Source: Pseudomonas sp. St316 (lineage in GTDB: Bacteria > Pseudomonadota > Gammaproteobacteria > Pseudomonadales > Pseudomonadaceae). Taken from it: DNA of 64,000 nucleotides. Under the pieces are notes generated by a model. That model saw only the letters and a list, made by a program, of their open reading frames with translations. It was not told where the DNA came from and searched no databases. Position numbers and translations under genes: made by a program. Location of the stretch: the NCBI RefSeq assembly GCF_018325905.1, contig NZ_AP021901.1, positions 1,550,001 to 1,614,000 on the forward strand, given 5' to 3'. Numbering within the stretch: position 1 is the first letter of the stretch; each line of letters opens with the position of its first letter. Shown piece by piece: positions 23,529-32,847 of this stretch.

Positions 23529-24872
23529 ATGACGACCGATGGCCAGCGTTCACTCGCGCAGCGACTGACGGGCATTGATGAGATTGAATGTGTCACGCCG
23601 GATTTGAATGGTGTGCCGCGGGGCAAGGTAATGACCGCTGAGGGTTTCCTCGAAGGCCGGCGGCTGCAGCTGGCGCGGGGTGTTCTGCTGCAATGCATCA
23701 TGGGCGGTTATCCACCGGCGCGTTTCTATGGCAGTGATGATGGTGACCTGGCGCTGGTGGCGGACCCGAAGCAGATCCACCGCCTGCCCTGGAGCAAACA
23801 GCCCCGTGCCCTGGCGATCTGCGATGCCGACGAGTTGACCGGTGAAAGCTCCCGGCTCTCGACGCGCGGCCAGCTCAAGGCCGTTGTCGCTCGCTATGCC
23901 GCTCTTGGCCTGGCGCCGGTGGTGGCGACCGAGCTGGAATTCTTCGTGTTCGCCCCCAATCCCGACCCGACCCAGCCGTTCCAGCCGCCGATGGGCCTGG
24001 ATGGGCGTCGCGAAGACGGCCACTCAGCGTTCAGCGTCAGCTCCAACAACGGCCTGCGCCCGTTCTTCAGTGAAGTCTATGCCTGCATGGCGGTGCTGGG
24101 CCTGCCTCGCGACACCTTCATGCATGAAATGGGCGTGAGCCAGTTCGAGATCAATCTGCTGCATGGCGACCCGCTGTTGTTGGCGGACCAGACGTTCCTG
24201 TTCAAGCACCTGCTCAAGGAAGTCGCCCTCAAGCATGGCCTGACCGTGGTCTGCATGGCCAAGCCCCTGGCTCACACGCCGGGCAGCTCGATGCATATCC
24301 ATCAGAGCGTCGTCGAGGCAGGCAGCGGTCGCAATGTCTTCAGCGACGACGCGGGCGAACCGACAGCCGCATTCCGGCATTTCATCGGGGGGCAGCAGGC
24401 GTGCCTGGCGGATTTCACCGCGTTGTTCGCGCCGAACGTGAACTCCTACCAGCGCCTGTGCCACCCGTTCGCCTCGCCGAACAATGCCTGTTGGTCACAT
24501 GACAACCGTTCGGCCGGGTTGCGCATTCCTGCCAGTTCGCCGGTGGCCCGGCGGGTCGAGAACCGCTTGCCGGGGGCCGATGCCAACCCCTACCTGGCGA
24601 TTGCCGCCAGCCTGGCCGCCGGGCTGTATGGGATTGAACATCGGCTGGAGCCGAGCGCGGCGATCCAGGGCGAATTCGAAGTGCCGGATAATCTGTCGCT
24701 GCCATGTACCTTGCATGCCGCCCTGGAGCGTCTGAAGCGTAGTCATCTGGCGAAGGAACTGTTCGGCACGGAGTTCATCGAAGGCTACATCGCCTCCAAG
24801 ACCCTGGAACTGACTAGCTTCTTCGATGAAATCACGCCCTGGGAGCGACGTGTCCTAGCGGCCCAGGCATAA
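23529..24872 (+). CDS. Glutamine synthetase-family ligase (gamma-glutamylpolyamine synthetase-like)
   Basis: A 447-residue enzyme of the GlnA type III/PuuA group, which couples glutamate to an amine such as putrescine with ATP. Beta-grasp N-domain (about 10-110; IDEIECVTPDLNGVPRGKVM) and catalytic domain with ATELEFFVF (metal-binding Glu pair), MHEMGVSQFEINLLHGDPL, the HIHQS ATP loop and NRSAGLRIP. The Tyr adenylylation loop of true GlnA is lacking. AAGGA lies before the ATG at 23529. The nearby PuuB-like oxidase and PotF-like protein fit a gamma-glutamylated polyamine route, though the genes are not in one operon. Confidence 0.9.
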   Translation: MTTDGQRSLAQRLTGIDEIECVTPDLNGVPRGKVMTAEGFLEGRRLQLARGVLLQCIMGGYPPARFYGSDDGDLALVADPKQIHRLPWSKQPRALAICDADELTGESSRLSTRGQLKAVVARYAALGLAPVVATELEFFVFAPNPDPTQPFQPPMGLDGRREDGHSAFSVSSNNGLRPFFSEVYACMAVLGLPRDTFMHEMGVSQFEINLLHGDPLLLADQTFLFKHLLKEVALKHGLTVVCMAKPLAHTPGSSMHIHQSVVEAGSGRNVFSDDAGEPTAAFRHFIGGQQACLADFTALFAPNVNSYQRLCHPFASPNNACWSHDNRSAGLRIPASSPVARRVENRLPGADANPYLAIAASLAAGLYGIEHRLEPSAAIQGEFEVPDNLSLPCTLHAALERLKRSHLAKELFGTEFIEGYIASKTLELTSFFDEITPWERRVLAAQA

Positions 24873-24942
24873 AGAACCGCCGCATTCGGGCTATCTTCAA
24901 CAGGTAGCCCTTACTCACCTCAAGGAGCCGCTCGGAACGCCG

Positions 24943-26310
24943 ATGCGCCAAATCTGGAAACCTTTTCGAGCGCTTTATTTCGCCTCGCTGATGATGTTGA
25001 TCGGCTCGGGCCTCTTGAGTACTTACCTGGCTTTGCGCCTGGCCGCCGACCATGTGGACAGCCTCTGGGTCGGTGCGCTGATGGCCGCCAACTATTTCGG
25101 CCTGGTGCTGGGTGGCAAGATCGGCCACCGGCTGATCGCCCGCGTCGGCCACATCCGCGCCTATTCGGCCTGCGCCGGGATCGTCGGTGCGGCAGTGCTG
25201 GGCCATGGCCTGGTGGACTGGCTGCCGGCCTGGATCGTGCTGCGGATGATTGTCGGCCTCGGGATGATGTGCCAGTACATGGTCATCGAGAGCTGGCTCA
25301 ACGAGCAAGCCGACGCCAAGCAGCGTGGCGTGGTGTTCAGCGGCTACATGATCGCCTCGTACCTGGGGCTGGTGCTGGGCCAGTTGATCCTGGTCATGCA
25401 CCCGGCCTTGGGCCTGGAGCTGTTGATGCTGGTGGCGCTGTGCTTCGCCTTGTGTCTGGTGCCGGTGACACTGACCCGGCGAATTCACCCGGCGGCGCTG
25501 CATCCGGCGCCCATGGAGCCACGCTTCTTCATCAAGCGCGTGCCGCAATCCTTGAGTACGGTGCTGGGCTCCGGGTTGATCGTCGGCTCGTTCTATGGCC
25601 TGGCGCCCCTGTATGCCTCCCAGCAGGGGCTGTCGACCGAGCAGGTCGGTCTGTTCATGGGTAGCTGCATCTTCGCCGGGTTGCTGGTGCAGTGGCCCCT
25701 GGGCTGGCTGTCCGATCGATATGACCGGGCGCTGCTGATCCGCTGCTTTGCGCTGGCCCTGACGATCTGTGCGCTGCCATTGGCGATTCTTCCGACGGTG
25801 CCGTTGGAGGTGCTGTTTGTCGCGGGGTTCTTCTGTTCGCTGGTGCAGTTCTGCCTGTATCCGCTGGCGGTGGCGTTTTCCAACGACCACGTCGAAGCTG
25901 ATCGAAGGGTGTCCCTGACGGCGATGCTGTTGGTGACCTATGGCGTTGGCGCCAGCATCGGGCCGCTGGTGGCTGGCGTGCTGATGAAGATGTTCGGCAG
26001 CCAGATGTTGTATGGTTTTTTTGCCTTCTTCGCCTTGGTGCTGGTGTGGCGGATCCGGCCGAAAGCGGTGACCAACCTGCATCAGGTCGATGACGCACCG
26101 CTGCATCACGTGGCGATGCCGGACAGCATGTCGAGTTCGCCTTTGGTGGCGTGTCTTGATCCGCGGGTGGATGAGCAGGTGGTGCAGGAGCAGATGCAGG
26201 CGCCGGCCAACCCGGACGTGGAGCTGGAGCCGGGCGAAGAGCCGGCCACTGAAACCGAAGCGGAGTCTGACGAACCGGAGGCGCCCAGCTTTACCCAGGC
26301 CAGGCCTTGA
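24943..26310 (+). CDS. MFS transporter (YcaD/UMF-like)
   Basis: A 455-residue inner-membrane carrier with 12 predicted helices in residues 10-375 and a long acidic, Glu/Pro-rich cytoplasmic tail (EPGEEPATETEAESDEPEA). The loop 2-3 motif appears as GGKIGHRLIARVGHIRAY and the equivalent in the second half as GWLSDRYDRALLI. Ribosome site AAGGAG. It follows the GS-like ligase by 70 bases and may be co-transcribed; substrate unknown, perhaps an amine or amino acid given the context. A terminator follows. Confidence 0.9.
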   Translation: MRQIWKPFRALYFASLMMLIGSGLLSTYLALRLAADHVDSLWVGALMAANYFGLVLGGKIGHRLIARVGHIRAYSACAGIVGAAVLGHGLVDWLPAWIVLRMIVGLGMMCQYMVIESWLNEQADAKQRGVVFSGYMIASYLGLVLGQLILVMHPALGLELLMLVALCFALCLVPVTLTRRIHPAALHPAPMEPRFFIKRVPQSLSTVLGSGLIVGSFYGLAPLYASQQGLSTEQVGLFMGSCIFAGLLVQWPLGWLSDRYDRALLIRCFALALTICALPLAILPTVPLEVLFVAGFFCSLVQFCLYPLAVAFSNDHVEADRRVSLTAMLLVTYGVGASIGPLVAGVLMKMFGSQMLYGFFAFFALVLVWRIRPKAVTNLHQVDDAPLHHVAMPDSMSSSPLVACLDPRVDEQVVQEQMQAPANPDVELEPGEEPATETEAESDEPEAPSFTQARP

Positions 26311-26320
26311 AACGGGCATA

Positions 26321-26359
26321 AAAAAACGGGCAGTCACCGCAAGGGACTGCCCGTTTTTT
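26321..26359. terminator. Bidirectional terminator between MFS gene and ycgR
   Basis: AAAAAACGGGCAGT / ACTGCCCGTTTTTT (14-bp stem, 11-base loop) between convergent genes; A- and T-runs serve both directions. Confidence 0.92.
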
Positions 26360-26371
26360 CATGGCTGTCGA

Positions 26372-27117
26372 TCAGAGGTCGTCTTTGTCGAAACGCCGGG
26401 CTTCGCGCTGGAGCTGGTAGACGAACCGCTCGACCTGCCGTTGCACCAGGCCACTGATGTTGTGGAAGCGTACGCCGGCGAACGTGGTGTTGATCCTTTC
26501 TTCGAAATGCAGGTAACGCAGCTCGACCGGGGCGATCATGTTGCCGAACGGCAGCGCCGCGATGAAGCGCTCGTACACCTGGCCCAATTGCAGGCGTTCG
26601 GTAATATCGCCGTCGAAACGCAACTTGCAACCGGTGGCGGAGATGTCGAGCAGTTTGCCGTCCACGGGGGACTTGAGCTTTTCGCCGCCCAGTTCAACGC
26701 TTACCAGTTGTGCCAGTTTCAGGGCGGCGCGGAAGGCATTGCGACGTTGGTGGTAGACCACTTCGTCGGGCAGGGCGCCGCGATAGCAGCGACCGTCGCT
26801 GGATTCATCAATGGTCAGTGGGCCGTTGCCATCCCAGGCGATACGCACGCCGTCATGGAAACCCTCGACACGAAAAGGCTCGCCCGCCAGCAGGAAACGC
26901 TCGCCGTCCCGGGGAATCATTTCATCCAGGGCGATGGAGTTGGTCTCGCGATCGACATTGACCAGATAGCTCTGGAAACGCTGGGTGCGCTCATGGAACG
27001 TAATGATCAGCGGGTCGTGGCTCTCTTGCAGCATCCGCAGGTTGCCGGAGATTTCCAGAGGCGTGGTGAGGACCTTGGGGGCTGCGGAGCATCATCCGCG
27101 TTTGAGGCATTGAACAC
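26372..27117 (-). CDS. ycgR: Flagellar brake protein YcgR (PilZ), frame broken near its 5' end
   Basis: c-di-GMP effector that slows the flagellar motor. YcgR N-domain ([28 protein letters not shown]...) then PilZ domain with the RRNAFR arginine motif and DISATG (D-x-S-x-x-G). The 220 codons from the ATG at 27034 lack the family's first 28 residues; these occur in another frame from the GTG at 27117 ([14 protein letters not shown]). Adding one C to the C5 run (plus strand GGGGG, 27077-27081) gives [20 protein letters not shown] and a 248-residue protein, the normal length. A GGAG lies upstream of the GTG. Located next to flgN, the usual Pseudomonas place. Confidence 0.88.
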
Positions 27118-27209
27118 GGTGAGTCAATCTCCAGGCAAAATACGACTACGAATGGCCGGCATTTTGCCAGCATGTATCGCGCGTTGATAGAGCGAAGGCA
27201 TTGTTCGTT

Positions 27210-27677
27210 TCATGCCTGGCTGAGCGGGCGGTGCTTGACCATTCTGGCCGTTGAACCGCTAGCGTCATACAGCGTCGGGATCTCGCCACCGTTGAGAATG
27301 CGCAACTGGTTGGCGGTGGCGGCCTGCTGCATCAGGATCGACTGGCCGTTGCGGGCATTGGTTGCCTGGCATTGGGCGAGCAGATCGTTGAGCACTTTGC
27401 TCTGGGAGCGCAATTGATCGCCGAGAGTCGACTGGCTGGCCAATTGCTCAAGGCCGTCAGGACTGGCGGGCAGGCTGAGGCTGGCGAGGATCTCGCTGCG
27501 CTTGCGGCCATGCTGGTCGAGCAAGATGATCAATGCCTGTTTCTGCGCCAGGATATTTTCCAGCAAAGGCATGTCACGACCGTGCAGTGCCACGGATTCG
27601 GCCTGCAACAACTCCAGCAATTGTTGGGCTGGAACAAAGTCGTCGATGATCAGTTGCAATAAATGTGTGTCGTGCAT
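27210..27677 (-). CDS. flgN: Flagellar export chaperone FlgN
   Basis: A 155-residue cytoplasmic helical chaperone for the hook-filament junction proteins FlgK and FlgL. Long amphipathic helices (HLLQLIIDDFVPAQQLLELLQAESVALHGRD, LLENILAQKQALIILLDQHGRKRSEIL) match FlgN, and the C-terminus has the NGQSILMQQAATANQLRILNGG signature. Lies 47 bases downstream of flgM in one operon, driven by a FliA promoter. Confidence 0.93.
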   Translation of the reverse strand: MHDTHLLQLIIDDFVPAQQLLELLQAESVALHGRDMPLLENILAQKQALIILLDQHGRKRSEILASLSLPASPDGLEQLASQSTLGDQLRSQSKVLNDLLAQCQATNARNGQSILMQQAATANQLRILNGGEIPTLYDASGSTARMVKHRPLSQA

Positions 27678-27724
27678 GGCTGGCCTTGGGTCTTAGCGTC
27701 CAAAAGCCTCACGCAGGCGGTGGC

Positions 27725-28042
27725 CTAGCGCTGGGCTTCGAAATTGAGCAGTTTGCTGGCTACGCGGTTGCTGTCGACTTTGTAGCTGCCATCGGCGATT
27801 GCTGCTTTCAACTCGGCCACGCGGGCGTTGTCGACGACAGGTTGATCGCGCAGCTTGTCAGTGACCTTCTGCAACTGCTGAGCCTCATTGCTGAGGTGTA
27901 CCGACTCCCCGTTGCTGACCTGGTCGGCTGGTGTAGGCAGCGGCGCGGATTTGCCGGCTTCGGCGGTTTCCTTGGTGGCGCTGGTACGCGTAGTGCCTGT
28001 CAGCGGTGAAGAGCTGTTTAAACGATTGAAATCGATGACCAT
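27725..28042 (-). CDS. flgM: Anti-sigma28 factor FlgM
   Basis: A 105-residue, largely disordered protein that holds FliA (sigma28) inactive until the hook is complete and FlgM is exported. Starts [14 protein letters not shown], and the C-terminal sigma-binding part reads [34 protein letters not shown], the core FlgM motif. First gene of flgM-flgN. Promoter: TAAA-N15-GCCGAAAA (28105-28079), a near-consensus FliA site. Confidence 0.95.
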   Translation of the reverse strand: MVIDFNRLNSSSPLTGTTRTSATKETAEAGKSAPLPTPADQVSNGESVHLSNEAQQLQKVTDKLRDQPVVDNARVAELKAAIADGSYKVDSNRVASKLLNFEAQR

Positions 28043-28078
28043 GGTAAAAAACCTCTGGGTATTTGGACGCTTGCCATG

Positions 28079-28105
28079 TTTTCGGCCATTCCCAAAAAAA
28101 CTTTA
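28079..28105 (-). promoter_or_regulatory. FliA (sigma28) promoter of flgMN
   Basis: Minus strand TAAA, 15-base spacer, GCCGAAAA; consensus is TAAA-N15-GCCGATAA, so one mismatch. It lies 37 bases upstream of the flgM ATG. Confidence 0.85.
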
Positions 28106-28214
28106 GGCTCATTTATCCAATGAACGTGCGCACGTCTGCGCTTGCCTTTGCGTAAGGCACAGTCTAGGGAACACCGGGATCAAGCGCCAGCTTTCTACCT
28201 CCTCTGCCGGGTCA

Positions 28215-28979
28215 TCACATCGCCACTTCCACTTGGCCTGGGGCCATCACCTGCGCCTTGATAACGCGCTGGGAATTAAGGTTTTTTACCCGTATCTGTT
28301 CACGCATGCCGCCATTGGACAGGGCTTCGCCGGGCATCCGCACGGCCAGGGAGCCGCTGCGGGCGGTGATCACAACCTGGTCGCCCTTGCGGACCACCTC
28401 GGCCTGCTCCAGATGCACCAGCGTCACGACCTGATCGGCGACCATTGGTCGGACAAGTTTCTGCCCGATGGCCTGATCGACAGAGGTCAGAAAACCCTGG
28501 GTGATCTGGCTGATGTCCCGTTCACGCAACATCACGTCCTGAGGCTCGACGATCCCGGCCCGCTTGAGTGGACGAGTGGTGGTGACAATTTCCCGAAACA
28601 GGCGCACTTGAGCGGGCACGAACACCGTCCAGGGCGCGGCGCTGTCGCAACGAACCTTCACCGTGACGCGGCCCAGGGGGCGAGCGGGACTCTCCAGCGA
28701 AGCAGTCAATTCCTTGTCGCACATTGGCATGCGCAGGCGCGGGTCGAGTTGGTTGACTTCGATTTCGTAGCGACCTTCGGTTTGACTGGTAGCCAGATAG
28801 TCTTCTACGGTGAATTCAAGAAAGCCCTGAGTGACGCCGATAAGGAGATCAGGCAAGGTAACCGGAACAGCAGCAAAGGCAGGACCGCCCGAAGTGAACA
28901 GGCAGACAGCCAGCAGTGCACCGAGCCAGTGGCGGCAGTGAGTGGTCAGGCGTCGAGAAAATGTCGTTTGTGCGTTCAT
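28215..28979 (-). CDS. flgA: Flagellar P-ring assembly chaperone FlgA
   Basis: A 254-residue periplasmic protein with a signal peptide (RHWLGALLAVCLFTSGGPAFAA) that assists FlgI polymerisation. SAF/FlgA domain from about residue 120: VQVRLFREIVTTTRPLKRAGIVEPQDVMLRERDISQ, and the closing AVRMPGEALSNGGMREQIRVKNLNSQRVIKAQVMAPGQVEV is diagnostic. Divergent from cheV; preceded by a sigma54-like promoter. Confidence 0.95.
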   Translation of the reverse strand: MNAQTTFSRRLTTHCRHWLGALLAVCLFTSGGPAFAAVPVTLPDLLIGVTQGFLEFTVEDYLATSQTEGRYEIEVNQLDPRLRMPMCDKELTASLESPARPLGRVTVKVRCDSAAPWTVFVPAQVRLFREIVTTTRPLKRAGIVEPQDVMLRERDISQITQGFLTSVDQAIGQKLVRPMVADQVVTLVHLEQAEVVRKGDQVVITARSGSLAVRMPGEALSNGGMREQIRVKNLNSQRVIKAQVMAPGQVEVAM

Positions 28980-28990
28980 GCCGGTTCAAT

Positions 28991-29006
28991 AGCAAGCCCC
29001 GTGCCG
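28991..29006 (-). promoter_or_regulatory. Sigma54-type promoter of flgA
   Basis: Minus strand CGGCACG-N4-TTGCT; consensus TGGCACG-N4-TTGCW, one mismatch at the first base. GG/GC spacing is right, 12 bases upstream of the flgA start, so the leader would be very short. Confidence 0.5.
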
Positions 29007-29057
29007 TTTAGTGATGAATGCGCGTCGGACACATTAGCGTTAGGTAGGAGTCAGGGC

Positions 29058-29984
29058 ATGGCGGGAGTAATGGATTCGGTAAACCAGCGCACTCAGCTGG
29101 TCGGTCAGAATCGCCTGGAGCTGTTGCTGTTCCGTCTCGACGGCCAGCAAATGTATGGGATCAACGTATTCAAGGTTCGCGAGGTGCTGCAATGCCCCAA
29201 GCTGACCCTGATGCCCAAGTCCAGCCCCGTCGTGTGCGGTGTGGCCAATATCCGGGGTGCAACCATCCCGATTCTCGACCTGGCGATGGCGACCGGTTCC
29301 GGTCGGCTGCTGGACCAGAGCAATCCGTTTGTGATCATCACCGAGTACAACACCAAGACCCAGGGGTTCCTGGTCCGCTCGGTGGAGCGCATCGTCAACA
29401 TGAACTGGGAAGAGATCCATCCACCGCCCAAGGGCACCGGCCGCGATCACTACCTCACGGCAGTGACCCGGGTCGATAACCAGTTGGTGGAAATCATCGA
29501 CGTGGAAAAAATCCTCGCCGAAGTCGCGCCCACACCGGAAGCGATCTCCTTCGGGGTGGTGGATGCCGAAACCCAGCACAAGGCGATTTCGTTGCGGGTG
29601 TTGACCGTCGATGACTCTTCGGTGGCCCGCAAGCAGGTGACCCGTTGCCTGCAAACGATTGGCGTCGAGGTGGTGGCGTTGAACGACGGGCGACAGGCGC
29701 TGGATTACCTGCGCAAGCTGGTCGACGAGGGCAAGAAGCCTGAGGAAGAGTTCCTGATGATGATCTCCGACATTGAAATGCCGGAGATGGACGGGTACAC
29801 CCTGACGTCGGAAATCCGCAGCGACCCGCGCATGCAAAAGCTGCATATCATCTTGCATACTTCGTTGTCCGGGGTTTTCAACCAGGCGATGGTCAAGAAG
29901 GTCGGCGCCGACGATTTCCTGGCAAAATTCCGTCCCGATGACCTGGCTTCCCGGGTCGTGGATCGGATCAAGGCAGCAGAATAA
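29058..29984 (+). CDS. cheV: Chemotaxis protein CheV
   Basis: A 308-residue CheW-REC fusion that couples receptors to CheA and buffers phosphoryl groups. CheW domain (about 15-165; LLLFRLDGQQMYGINVFKVREVLQ, VANIRGATIPILDLA) and receiver domain (about 180-305) with LTVDDSSVARKQV, phospho-Asp in ISDIEMPEMDGY, HTSLSG and Lys in DFLAKF. Start at 29058 preceded by TAGGAG; the open frame continues far upstream antisense to flgA but has no meaning. Followed by cheR after about 50 bases, the normal Pseudomonas order. Confidence 0.96.
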   Translation: MAGVMDSVNQRTQLVGQNRLELLLFRLDGQQMYGINVFKVREVLQCPKLTLMPKSSPVVCGVANIRGATIPILDLAMATGSGRLLDQSNPFVIITEYNTKTQGFLVRSVERIVNMNWEEIHPPPKGTGRDHYLTAVTRVDNQLVEIIDVEKILAEVAPTPEAISFGVVDAETQHKAISLRVLTVDDSSVARKQVTRCLQTIGVEVVALNDGRQALDYLRKLVDEGKKPEEEFLMMISDIEMPEMDGYTLTSEIRSDPRMQKLHIILHTSLSGVFNQAMVKKVGADDFLAKFRPDDLASRVVDRIKAAE

Positions 29985-30038
29985 AAGGTCGGGCGCGTTG
30001 TGCGCCCGGCAAGTCAACACGATGAAAGAGGCGGTATC

Positions 30039-30865
30039 TTGTCTACGGGTAATTTGGATTTCGAACAGTTCCGGGTCTTCCTGGAAAAAGCCTGTGGCAT
30101 CTTGCTTGGTGAAAACAAGCAGTACCTGGTGTCGAGCCGTCTCAATAAATTGATGGAGCAACAGGGCCTCAAGTCATTGGGCGAACTGGTGCAGCGTATT
30201 CAGACCCAGCCGCGCAGTGGTTTGCGCGAAATGGTGGTGGACGCGATGACCACCAACGAAACCCTGTGGTTTCGCGACACCTATCCGTTTGAGGTGTTGA
30301 AGAACAAAGTGTTGCCGGCGGCCATCAAGGCCAGCCCGGGCCAGCGTTTGCGGATCTGGTCGGCGGCCTGTTCGTCGGGGCAGGAACCCTATTCGCTGTC
30401 GATGTCCATCGATGAGTTCGAGCGGTCCAACCTCGGCCAGTTGAAAGGCGGCGTGCAGATCGTTGCCACCGACCTTTCCGGGACCATGCTCAATAACTGC
30501 AAGACCGGCGAGTACGACAGCCTGGCCATCGGCCGGGGCCTGTCGCCGGATCGCCTGCAACGTTACTTCGATCCGAAAGGGCCGGGTAAATGGGTGGTCA
30601 AGGCGCCGATCAAGAGCCGGGTGGAATTCCGCTCCTTCAACCTGCTGGACAGCTATGCCAGCCTGGGCAAGTTCGACATCGTGTTCTGCCGCAATGTACT
30701 GATCTACTTCTCCGCCGAAGTGAAGAAAGACATTCTGCTGCGCATCCACAGCACGCTGAAGCCGGGCGGCTATCTGTTCCTCGGCGCCTCCGAGGCGTTG
30801 AACGGTTTGCCGGATCATTACCAGATGGTCCAGTGCAGCCCGGGATCATCTACCAGGCGAAGTGA
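30039..30865 (+). CDS. cheR: Chemotaxis methyltransferase CheR, frame broken near its 3' end
   Basis: Methylates glutamates of chemoreceptors using S-adenosylmethionine. N-domain (DFEQFRVFLEKACGILLGENKQYLVSSRLNKLM), SAM domain with TTNETLWFRD, WSAACSSGQEPYS, VATDLSGTML and FDIVFCRNVLIYF. TTG start at 30039 chosen by homology, with AGAGGCGG upstream. As written the frame runs past the normal end; adding one G to the GGG at 30842-30844 restores the family ending CSPGIIYQAK and a stop at 30865 (275 residues). Probably a base-calling error rather than decay. Confidence 0.92.
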
Positions 30866-30880
30866 TTGGCTTGGCATGTC

Positions 30881-30916
30881 AAAAAAACGGGAGTCCTCAA
30901 TGGCTCCCGTTTTTTA
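30881..30916 (+). terminator. Terminator after cheR
   Basis: AAAAAACGGGAG / CTCCCGTTTTTT stem with a 10-base loop, 16 bases after the restored cheR stop; supports that stop as the true gene end. Confidence 0.9.
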
Positions 30917-30952
30917 TGCCCGCTGATGATCTCCTGATCACCCCTATCCCCT

Positions 30953-31040
30953 GTGGGAGCGAGCCTGCTCGCGATAGCGATATCACAGGTGACATCAATG
31001 TTGACTGACACACCAACATCGCGAGCAGGCTCGCTCCCAC
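30953..31040. repeat. REPIN upstream of flgB
   Basis: GTGGGAGCGAGCCTGCTCGC and its inverted copy around about 45 bases. Confidence 0.9.
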
Positions 31041-31167
31041 AATGAAATGCATTTGTCCTGCAGGAAGCGGCAGAAAAGCGGCAGCCAAGCGGAACCTCAT
31101 TGCCGCTTTTCTGGCATTGCCGCTTTGCCGGTGCCCGCAAAGCCCCGGTTTACGGCGTTTTTGATAA

Positions 31168-31183
31168 TGGCACGACGCTTGCT
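31168..31183 (+). promoter_or_regulatory. Sigma54 promoter of flgBCDE
   Basis: TGGCACG-ACGC-TTGCT is a perfect match to the consensus, 44 bases before the flgB ATG. FleQ-type control is expected. Confidence 0.92.
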
Positions 31184-31226
31184 TTAGCCATCGTACGTAC
31201 ATTCTGGTCACCCAAAGGTTTCCGCC

Positions 31227-31634
31227 ATGAGCATCAGCTTCGATAAAGCGCTCGGTATCCACGAAAAGGCTCTGGGCTTCCGCGCCCAGCGTGCCGAAGT
31301 CCTGGCCAACAACATCGCCAACGCCGACACCCCGAACTACAAGGCTCGGGACCTGGACTTCTCCAAAGTGCTCGCCGAGCAGAACGAGAAGACCAAGAAC
31401 GGCAGCTTTGCCTTGAACATGACCAACAGCCGTCATATCGAGGCCGAAGGCCTGGGCAATGGCGACGAATCGCTGATGTATCGCACACCGATGCAGCCTT
31501 CGATCGACCAGAACACCGTGGACGCTCAACTGGAACAGTCCAACTACGCGGAAAACTCCGTGAACTTCCAGGCCAGCTTCACCCTGCTCAACAGCAAGTT
31601 CAAAGGGCTGGTATCGGCCCTGCGCGGAGAGTAA
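31227..31634 (+). CDS. flgB: Flagellar proximal rod protein FlgB
   Basis: A 135-residue rod subunit, exported by the flagellar type III apparatus. N-terminal ANNIANADTPNYKARDLDFSKVL is the rod/hook signature; the C-terminal helix SVNFQASFTLLNSKFKGLVSALRGE pairs with it in the assembled rod. First gene of flgBCDE; three bases separate its stop from flgC. Confidence 0.96.
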   Translation: MSISFDKALGIHEKALGFRAQRAEVLANNIANADTPNYKARDLDFSKVLAEQNEKTKNGSFALNMTNSRHIEAEGLGNGDESLMYRTPMQPSIDQNTVDAQLEQSNYAENSVNFQASFTLLNSKFKGLVSALRGE

Positions 31635-31637
31635 GCC

Positions 31638-32081
31638 ATGTCGATTGCTAGCGTATTCAACATTGCCGGCAGTGCCATGAGTGCCCAGACCACTCGCCTG
31701 AACACCGTCGCCAGTAACATTGCCAACGCCGAGACCGTTTCGTCGAGCATCGACCAGACCTACCGTGCCCGCCACCCGGTATTCGCCACCATGTTCCAGG
31801 GCGGCCAGTCCGGCGGCAGCGACTCGTTGTTCCAGGAGCAGGGCGCGGCCGGGCAGGGCGTACAGGTGCTTGGCGTGGTCGAAGACCAGAGCAACCTCGA
31901 AGCACGTTATGAGCCAAACCATCCGGCCGCAGACGCCAAGGGTTACGTCTACTACCCGAACGTCAACGTCGTCGAAGAAATGGCCGACATGATTTCCGCC
32001 AGCCGTTCCTTCCAGACCAACGCCGAAATGATGAACACCGCCAAAACCATGATGCAGAAGGTCCTGACCCTCGGTCAGTGA
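31638..32081 (+). CDS. flgC: Flagellar rod protein FlgC
   Basis: A 147-residue proximal rod subunit. Has SAQTTRLNTVASNIANAETVSS at the N-terminus and PNVNVVEEMADMISASRSFQTNAEMMNTAKTMMQKVLTLGQ at the C-terminus, both expected of FlgC. Directly downstream of flgB. Confidence 0.96.
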   Translation: MSIASVFNIAGSAMSAQTTRLNTVASNIANAETVSSSIDQTYRARHPVFATMFQGGQSGGSDSLFQEQGAAGQGVQVLGVVEDQSNLEARYEPNHPAADAKGYVYYPNVNVVEEMADMISASRSFQTNAEMMNTAKTMMQKVLTLGQ

Positions 32082-32096
32082 TAAGGGGCGAGTCAC

Positions 32097-32819
32097 ATGA
32101 GCGTTACCAGTACAACAGGTGGTTTGAGCCTTAACGAGATTCTGGCCAATTCCTCGGTCAAGACCCCCACCACGAGCGATGGCCTGGGTGCGGCGACCGG
32201 CGCGGCAACCGGCAAGAAGGAATTGGGCAAGGACGCGTTCCTGCAGTTGCTCGTTACCCAGCTGAAAAACCAGAACCCGCTGGAGCCCCAGGACAACGGC
32301 GAGTTCGTTGCCCAGTTGGCGCAGTTCAGCAGCCTGGAAGGCATTACCACCCTCAACGACACCGTGAGCGGTATCGCCGGCAACTACAACTCGTCCCAGG
32401 CCCTGCAAGCCTCGTCGCTGGTCGGTCGCTCGGTCATTGCCCCGGGCGACAAGGCGGTGGTCGATACTTCCAAGAGCCTCAACGGCACAGTGGTGGTACC
32501 GGCATCGGTGTCCTCCGTCGCGGTCAAGATCGTGGACAAGGACGGCAAGACCGTTCGCACCATCGACTTGGGCAGCCAGAACGCCGGCAATTCGGCCTTC
32601 ATCTGGGATGGCAAGAACGACGCGGGCACGACGGTCGAGTCGGGCACCTACACCTTCGCCGCGTCGACCACCATCGACGGCAAGGCCACGTCGCTGATCA
32701 CCAACCTGCCGGCCACGGTCAGCAGCGTGACGATCAGCCAGACGGGCGGTGAGCTGATGCTCAACCTGGCCGGGGTGGGCAGCATCGCCCTGTCCAAAGT
32801 ACAAACTATTGGTATGTAG
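32097..32819 (+). CDS. flgD: Hook-capping protein FlgD
   Basis: A 240-residue scaffold that caps the growing hook and is later discarded. Conserved GKDAFLQLLVTQLKNQNPLEPQDNGEFVAQLAQFSSLEG (about 42-82), then the Tudor-like/FNIII portion with GNSAFIWDGKNDAGTTVESGTYTF. Ribosome site in GGGGCGAGTC. Precedes flgE by 28 bases. Confidence 0.96.
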   Translation: MSVTSTTGGLSLNEILANSSVKTPTTSDGLGAATGAATGKKELGKDAFLQLLVTQLKNQNPLEPQDNGEFVAQLAQFSSLEGITTLNDTVSGIAGNYNSSQALQASSLVGRSVIAPGDKAVVDTSKSLNGTVVVPASVSSVAVKIVDKDGKTVRTIDLGSQNAGNSAFIWDGKNDAGTTVESGTYTFAASTTIDGKATSLITNLPATVSSVTISQTGGELMLNLAGVGSIALSKVQTIGM

Positions 32820-32847
32820 AGCCGACTAACCGGCAAAAGGAGTCAAC

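Noticed and set aside
26090..27187. 365-codon plus-strand frame over the MFS tail and ycgR
   Set aside because: Spans a strong bidirectional terminator and is antisense to ycgR.
28233..29057. In-frame extension of cheV upstream of 29058
   Set aside because: It runs antisense through flgA; CheV homology begins exactly at the ATG with TAGGAG in front.
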